Part shown: positions 59,269-64,000 of the stretch, one piece after another
Position numbering within the stretch: the first letter of the stretch is position 1
Layout: the number at the start of each line of letters is the position of its first letter
From: Bacteroidales bacterium
GTDB lineage: Bacteria > Bacteroidota > Bacteroidia > Bacteroidales > F082
Length of the DNA stretch: 64,000 bases
Assembly: GCA_021647205.1 (NCBI GenBank)
Contig: JAKIVD010000017.1
Span: forward strand, 1-64,000
Direction of reading: 5' to 3'
Made by a program: the position numbers and the translations under genes
Notes under the pieces: generated by a model
The model's input: only the letters and a program-made list of their open reading frames with translations
Databases searched by the model: none
Told to the model about the DNA's origin: nothing

Positions 59269-60867
59269 CTATTTCAACACCGTAAAACCCGTTCCCTCCT
59301 TTATCACTTTCAAGGCCTGTTTTATCTCCCTGTCCATCGGGGACAGCACTTCAAAATACGAGCCGGTTTCGTAGAGGTTGCGCGCCAGCAAGGCCTTAAT
59401 GTTCAACTTGATAAAATCAATGTTCTGATCGAGTTGCTCGGCTTTCCATTCCACTTTCTTCTTTTCCGCTGTAGCCAGAAAAACTTCAAATTCCCTTTCA
59501 GAAACTTCGAAGCCGGTGTTGAATTCCTGAAAAGTCTTGTATTCCCTGAGCAGCGCCTTCCGATGGCTATCGAGATACTCATTTACAAAACCGTTAAAGA
59601 CCCCTTTGCGCACCAGTGAGGCATAAAGATCGTTGTAGCGTGCCGAATCCCAGGGCACAAAAATATCAGGCATGATGCCTCCACCGCCGTAAACGGTGCG
59701 GCCATGCTTAGTTGCAAACTTTAACGAATCGGGGAAATGGATGCTGTCGGGATGAATGAGCTCGCCATGTTTCATCCGGTTGGCGAAATCTTTGTAATAT
59801 TCGTCAACCCCGTTGTCGTAAGGTTTCTGGATACTCCTTCCCGAGGGGGTGTAGTACCTGGCCACTGTCAGGCGGACAACAGAACCGTCTGGAAGACTGA
59901 ACGGCCTTTGCACCAGTCCTTTCCCGAACGACCGGCGACCGATAATCAGCCCGCGGTCCAGGTCCTGCACCGCTCCCGACACAATTTCACTTGCCGAGGC
60001 CGAGCCTTCGTTGATCAGTACTACCAGTTTTCCCTGCTCAAAAATACCATTCCCGGTGGCGTTCAGATCCTGTCGCGGGCTGTGAATGCCTTCGGTATAA
60101 ACAATCAGTTCCCCGCTTTTCAGGAAATCGTCGCAAATGGCCATGGCCGTTCCAAGAAAACCACCCGAATTCCCGCGGAGATCAAAAACAAGATTTTTCA
60201 TGCCCTCAGCCCTCAACTTCGCCACTGCCTCGTGAAATTCATCCTGTGAGTTCCGTGCAAAACGGTTTAATTTTACGTAACCGGTCATATCGTCCAGCAT
60301 AAAAGCGGCGTCGAGGCTGTTAATGGGGATTTTGTCACGAACAATGCTGAAATCAATCAAAGCATCAACGCCGCGGCGGTAAATGCCCACAGTTACTTCA
60401 GTCCCCTTTTTTCCACGCAGGTGATCCATCACCCATTGGTTGGTTATGTCTTCACCAAAAGCGTCTTCGCCATTTACAGTGATGATTTTATCGCCGGCAA
60501 AAATCCCGACTTTGTCGGAAGGCCCGCCGGGAATTGGGGCAATTACCAGTATGGTATCTTTAAACAATTGAAAGGTAAGCCCGACGCCTTCAAAGCTACC
60601 TTCGAGGGGTTCGTTGGCCTTTTTAACATTTTTTGCACTGATGTAAGCCGAATGGGGATCCAGTTCTTTTAAAGTCAACACAATGGCTTTCTCGGTTAGT
60701 TCGGGCATATCCAGGGTGTCAACATAAAAGTTATTAATCAGCTGCAGAAGTGTGGAAACTTTTCTTGTCGTTTCCTCGTAATCCATCGGTTCCACATTAT
60801 GCTGGGCAATCAGGCTTCCAAACGGAAACACGAAGAAGGCCATGACAATGATGAGTAGTTTTTTCAT
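59269..60867 (-). CDS. S41-family C-terminal processing peptidase (CtpA-like) with PDZ domain
   Basis: Start at ATG 60867 (MKKLLIIVMAFFVFP, 532 residues), giving a clear signal peptide; upstream codons to 60912 are not protein-like. Domains: N-terminal helical segment (LDPHSAYIS), PDZ (GVGLTFQLFKDTILVIAPIPGGPSDKVGI in outline), S41 catalytic core with Ser in INEGSASASEIVSGA and Lys in RRSFGKGLVQ, and a C-terminal helical extension of about 150 residues seen in Bacteroidota members. It trims or degrades periplasmic proteins at their C-termini. Confidence 0.94.
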   Translation of the reverse strand: MKKLLIIVMAFFVFPFGSLIAQHNVEPMDYEETTRKVSTLLQLINNFYVDTLDMPELTEKAIVLTLKELDPHSAYISAKNVKKANEPLEGSFEGVGLTFQLFKDTILVIAPIPGGPSDKVGIFAGDKIITVNGEDAFGEDITNQWVMDHLRGKKGTEVTVGIYRRGVDALIDFSIVRDKIPINSLDAAFMLDDMTGYVKLNRFARNSQDEFHEAVAKLRAEGMKNLVFDLRGNSGGFLGTAMAICDDFLKSGELIVYTEGIHSPRQDLNATGNGIFEQGKLVVLINEGSASASEIVSGAVQDLDRGLIIGRRSFGKGLVQRPFSLPDGSVVRLTVARYYTPSGRSIQKPYDNGVDEYYKDFANRMKHGELIHPDSIHFPDSLKFATKHGRTVYGGGGIMPDIFVPWDSARYNDLYASLVRKGVFNGFVNEYLDSHRKALLREYKTFQEFNTGFEVSEREFEVFLATAEKKKVEWKAEQLDQNIDFIKLNIKALLARNLYETGSYFEVLSPMDREIKQALKVIKEGTGFTVLK

Positions 60868-61171
60868 TCGTTTTAAATATTTCGATTCTTGTATTTTGCA
60901 AAAATAGCACAAAAGCCACCAGAGCCACTTTTTCGCACATTTAGGGGGCTGTTAATTTTTGTTAAGCGGAGAAAGAGAAAGTTTCCCGGTACAACAAAGC
61001 ACATTTCCCTAATTATTCGCACCCGAAAAAAGGAAAATAAATTGAGGACGAAATTCCGGCTGCAATGATGCGTACCATATTTGAGTTGGCAAGCATGAAA
61101 AAACCTGAACAACCCATGGTGCTTAAAAACACTTGTGTATTGTTCAGGTCTCTGTGCGGCCAATTCCTCTA
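60868..61171. other. Intergenic region with one terminator
   Basis: 304 bp between the S41 protease and the upstream lipoprotein gene, both on the minus strand. It contains the terminator at 61098-61148 and an A+T-rich stretch suitable for a protease promoter. No gene of substance. Confidence 0.5.
61098..61148 (-). terminator. Rho-independent terminator after the lipoprotein gene
   Basis: Read on the minus strand, CCTGAACAA (61148-61140) and TTGTTCAGG (61112-61104) form a perfect 9-bp stem, followed immediately by six T (61103-61098). It begins 23 bp beyond the lipoprotein stop codon. Confidence 0.78.
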
Positions 61172-61738
61172 CTAGTTCTTTCTTATTTGTGTTTGAAACT
61201 CAACATTGCTAAAACGAATTGTGTCGCTGACAGATAATGAATCCGCTAAAACAAAACTCACACTGAATTCTCCCTTTACTATCAAATTATCAAAATCGAT
61301 GCTCGTAATATTCAATTTATTGGTAGCAGAATCCAATTCCAAAACATCATAGTAGTCGTCCAATACATCACCGTCATCAATTAATGTGGCATATGAAGCC
61401 ATATTATTTACTGGGATTAGTCCATTTGAATCAACTGCAATCTTATTAATAATATAATCTCCAAGACTAAGAGGAATTCTTATTATAGTTAAATCTTCTC
61501 TTATATAACCTTCCTGACTATAAGTAAGTAGTTTTAAATAGAATTCATCTTCATGATTCGAGGCATAATTGGAAAAACATTCAGCGCCCCAATATTCACC
61601 GTTCTTCTGCCCTGTGGCCTTACCCTGATAATCCTCCTCCGGTTTCTTGCAGTTTGAAAGCAGGAGCATGCCGGTAAAAGCAAATACCAGCATGACAACT
61701 AGCAACGAATTTCCTTTATTTATCTCCGCCTTCATCAT
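61172..61738 (-). CDS. Hypothetical lipoprotein
   Basis: 188 residues. Signal MLVFAFTGMLLLSNC with lipobox LLSNC, then KKPEEDYQG. The mature part is beta-rich (GQKNGEYWGAECFSNYAS, GDYIINKIAVDSNG, KGEFSVSFVLADSLSVSDTIRFSNVEFQTQI); this GYW-A....F-V-F pattern resembles small DUF6252-like Bacteroidota lipoproteins, though I am not certain of the family. The start overlaps the upstream frame by 4 bp and a strong terminator follows. Confidence 0.75.
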   Translation of the reverse strand: MMKAEINKGNSLLVVMLVFAFTGMLLLSNCKKPEEDYQGKATGQKNGEYWGAECFSNYASNHEDEFYLKLLTYSQEGYIREDLTIIRIPLSLGDYIINKIAVDSNGLIPVNNMASYATLIDDGDVLDDYYDVLELDSATNKLNITSIDFDNLIVKGEFSVSFVLADSLSVSDTIRFSNVEFQTQIRKN

Positions 61739-62433
61739 TTCTTGATTAAAAATTTTACTGTTTCTATAGTGTTTCCGGAAACAAATTTAACAAAATACAT
61801 ACCATTTGGTAAATTACCGGTTTCAATATTCAAGGTTTGGCTGCCGGTTTTTTTAAAGTCTGTATTCGTTTGCCCGATTGCTGTGGTTGCAATGCTTTGC
61901 ACATCGGCCGCATCATCTGCATTTTGTGTATACAGCACGAGCACACGGACCAAATCCGTGCATGAATTTCCGCCCCTTTCGCCATCACCGTTTTCCCCAT
62001 CGTGTTCTTCTTCAGGCTTTCCTCCAATGCTGTTACTGCCGTTTTCATTATAAATTACAATGGTTCCATCATGGTCAATCAGGTTGCCCCTCCACTTATA
62101 GTATGTTGATGAATCGTATTCAAACTGCTTTACCTGTGCAATGTATTCAAGTTCCTGCCCCGGTATATTAAATGTCAGTTCCCCGTTTGACAAGAAGTCT
62201 GTTATGTCTCCGGTAATAAACAATTGTACGCTTTTAAAAAGCGGGTTGCTCTCCTGATCTGACAAACGAGCTTCTTCTTCTGTTGTAAGAACATCGCTTT
62301 GCTTGTCAACAGGCGTAAATAATTGATTGTTTATTTGCGCCAAAAGGTTAAGCTGCAGGCTTAAAACAAGTACAGTGGCACAAAAAGCTGAATTTGTTTT
62401 TGCCCAATAAAAAAATAAATTTGTTTGTGTATT
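61735..62433 (-). pseudogene. Degenerate secreted metalloprotease-like gene with T9SS tail
   Basis: The frame is open from about 62433 to the stop at 61735. Upstream of any start codon it encodes a signal-peptide-like stretch (SAFCATVLVLSLQLNLLAQ), but no ATG, GTG or TTG precedes it, so the start seems lost; TTG 62343 would omit the signal. The middle matches the pro-region and first strand of Bacteroidota zinc metalloproteases (CTDLVRVLVLYTQNADDAADV, SIATTAIGQTNTDFKKT) and then jumps directly to a T9SS sorting tail (LNIETGNLPNGMYFVKFVSG, VKFLIKK). The catalytic HExxH domain is absent. Most likely an internally deleted, non-functional copy. Confidence 0.65.
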
Positions 62434-62661
62434 TTATCAGATAGTCCGGTTTGTCGTTGCGTCCTGTTACCAGCCAACTGCGGGATAATCCGGATAGGGA
62501 ATTTCACTATGATATTGAACATTTTGCTTGCTTTTCGGTAACAAAGACACAAAGTTTTTTCTCATTACAAAACGAGTAGTAGCTATTGACTGTATTATAA
62601 TAGCATTACCAATATTCTTCAATCGCATTAACCCGATAAAAGGCATGAAACGACATTTTTC

Positions 62662-62669
62662 TAAATTTG
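62662..62669 (+). promoter_or_regulatory. Candidate -7 box for the PagL-like gene
   Basis: TAAATTTG is a perfect TAnnTTTG match, 63 bp before the ATG at 62733, and identical to the box upstream of bcrC. No good -33 TTTG at the usual spacing. Confidence 0.45.
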
Positions 62670-62732
62670 CGCTACTGTAAAAAGTAAATTATAAAAATCT
62701 GTCTGTTAAAAAGTCAGCTTGAAAAAATCAGG

Positions 62733-63947
62733 ATGAAAGTTCTCTTGTCCATCATAAATATTTTCGTACTTTCTTTGGTATTGCAGGCGGCAAAACCGGA
62801 TGGTGACTCCACCACAACGAAGAACAGCCGTTACCGCAAGTCAGTTGCCGTTTCCGCTTTGTTTGGCAAGGTCGTCCAGACCCACGCATTTGTAAAAGGG
62901 GACAACCCGCAACAAAAACCTTATGAAAATTTCCTGGCTTTCACGGGGGAATACGGCATCCACACCGACGGCAGAAAAATGTGGCAGCAACTTTACGGTT
63001 ACCCGGTTTGGGGATTTGGGTTGTACAAAGGTTTTCTACTGAACGACTATGATGAACTGGGGAATCCACTAGCTACCTATGCCTTTTTTAATGCACCTTT
63101 TAAAAGGTGGAAAAGATGGAGTCTGGATTACAATGTCGGGTTTGGGGTGTCGTTTAACTGGAACAAACACGATATTATCGAAAATGGTTATTTCTACCCC
63201 ATCGGTACGTTCAGTACAATTTACTTTGCCTTTGGCCTGGGGGCAAATATCCAGATCAGCAGGCAGCTCGACCTGTATGCAGGGCTCACGTACACACACT
63301 TTTCCAACGGGGCAGTACGCCTCCCCAACCTCGGGATCAACCTTTGGTCGCCACAAGTGAGTTTGCAATATATTTTTAATGAGCGGCCTGAATTTATACG
63401 GCAGGAAAAAGCCCGCTACCTGAAAGAATGGGAATGGGTAGTGGTGCTGGCACCGGCCATCCGGCAGGTTGGGTTCGACTACGATGACCCGGATGTGGAC
63501 ACGCAAACAGCGATAGCTTTTGACTATGCGGTTTTTACCTTTTCCTCCAGTTTCAACCGGCAGTTTACGCATCTCGTAAAATTTGGGGCAGGTTTCGATC
63601 TGACCTACAACGAGGCCTACGGTGCGCAACTGGCTTACGATGAAGATGGAAACCCGGTGAAAGGGCCGCCACTTCCCTTTGGCGACCAGTTGTTGTTGGG
63701 CGTTTACCCTTCTTTTGAGCTGGTCATCAACCGGCTTGCGATGGTTGTCCAGTCCGGCTTTTATGTGTACCGTAAAGATATTCCTGTTTCGGATGTACCC
63801 AAAACTTACCAAAGGGTTGGCCTGAAATATCATTTCGCCGACCATTTTATTCTTGGCCTCAATATCAGGGCATACAATTTCAGCAAAGCTGATTTTATTG
63901 AATGGGTAATCGGCTACCGGATAAAGTGGCAGAAGAGTTACCGGTGA
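62733..63947 (+). CDS. Outer-membrane acyloxyacyl hydrolase/lipid A deacylase-like protein (PagL family)
   Basis: 404 residues: signal peptide (IINIFVLSLVLQA), then a beta-barrel with alternating aromatic strands. The segment YTHFSNGAVRLPNLGINLW corresponds to the PagL active-site region, with the His-Ser pair (H-F-S-N-G) and P-N-x-G-x-N. It would remove a 3-O-linked acyl chain from lipid A in the outer membrane. It is about twice the length of PagL itself; Bacteroidota acyloxyacyl hydrolase homologues are commonly this long, with a second barrel-like half (AYGAQLAYDEDGNPV, ending RVGLKYHFADHFILGLNIRA). Activity is inferred. Confidence 0.85.
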   Translation: MKVLLSIINIFVLSLVLQAAKPDGDSTTTKNSRYRKSVAVSALFGKVVQTHAFVKGDNPQQKPYENFLAFTGEYGIHTDGRKMWQQLYGYPVWGFGLYKGFLLNDYDELGNPLATYAFFNAPFKRWKRWSLDYNVGFGVSFNWNKHDIIENGYFYPIGTFSTIYFAFGLGANIQISRQLDLYAGLTYTHFSNGAVRLPNLGINLWSPQVSLQYIFNERPEFIRQEKARYLKEWEWVVVLAPAIRQVGFDYDDPDVDTQTAIAFDYAVFTFSSSFNRQFTHLVKFGAGFDLTYNEAYGAQLAYDEDGNPVKGPPLPFGDQLLLGVYPSFELVINRLAMVVQSGFYVYRKDIPVSDVPKTYQRVGLKYHFADHFILGLNIRAYNFSKADFIEWVIGYRIKWQKSYR

Positions 63948-64000
63948 GAAGTGCCTTGAGTACTTGGAGTGCCTGGAGTTAGTGATAAACCCGGCGGGTC

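Overview
The window looks like a metagenome-derived contig made of two unlike parts. Positions 1 to about 4.13 kb are gammaproteobacterial in character: a class I aspartate aminotransferase divergent from uvrB (the order I recall from Pseudomonas), followed by a Bax-like glucosaminidase lipoprotein. From about 4.15 kb to the end the DNA is Bacteroidota-like (Bacteroidales/Marinilabiliales grade): TAnnTTTG -7 promoter boxes, type IX secretion C-terminal tails, TPR sensor kinases, LytTR regulation, a Bacteroidota-style Lgt and SSC-type lipoproteins. The two parts meet inside one open reading frame (3209-4966), at a short coding stretch that both Bax and DUF1016/YhcG proteins naturally contain. 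I read this as an assembly chimera, or less likely a recombination, and not as a real fusion protein.

Layout of the Bacteroidota part. 4.1-9.5 kb: DUF1016 nuclease, methyltransferase remnant, TPR histidine kinase, small hypothetical, S74-chaperone surface protein. 9.5-15 kb (minus): YtcJ-like amidohydrolase, FecE/FecD/BtuF-like metal-chelate ABC importer, GroES-like protein. 15-18 kb: SLC13-type symporter and two lipoproteins. 18.3-36.3 kb: a tightly spaced 13-gene plus-strand operon for anaerobic aromatic degradation. 36.3-48.4 kb: a DUF1016 nuclease, a molybdenum hydroxylase set (MocA-like, XdhC, FAD subunit, fused 2Fe-2S/Mo subunit) split by a T9SS cargo gene, an SDR, Fic, MazEF and a second thiolase. 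48.5-64 kb: mostly housekeeping and envelope genes (EamA, Lgt, inositol monophosphatase, DUF2061, NfeD protease, LytS/LytTR pair, repeat-rich surface protein, S41 protease, PagL-like deacylase) with two decayed genes.

The central system is a complete benzoyl-CoA route. BcrCBAD (ATP-dependent class I benzoyl-CoA reductase, bcr/bad type) makes cyclohexa-1,5-diene-1-carbonyl-CoA. Dch hydrates it, Had oxidises it and Oah/BamA opens the ring to 3-hydroxypimeloyl-CoA. A FadN-like HADH/ECH fusion and a thiolase then plausibly give glutaryl-CoA and acetyl-CoA. The same operon carries an ADP-forming acyl-CoA synthetase, a ketopantoate-reductase-like protein, an Nramp-fold transporter lacking the usual metal motifs, and a second HgdB-like/activator pair distinct from BcrCBAD. 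No ferredoxin, AMP-forming benzoate-CoA ligase, glutaryl-CoA dehydrogenase or dedicated regulator is visible. To my knowledge this pathway is characterised in Proteobacteria and relatives, so the gene set in a Bacteroidota background, with an ADP-forming synthetase and a second radical-reductase module, is the most interesting content here.
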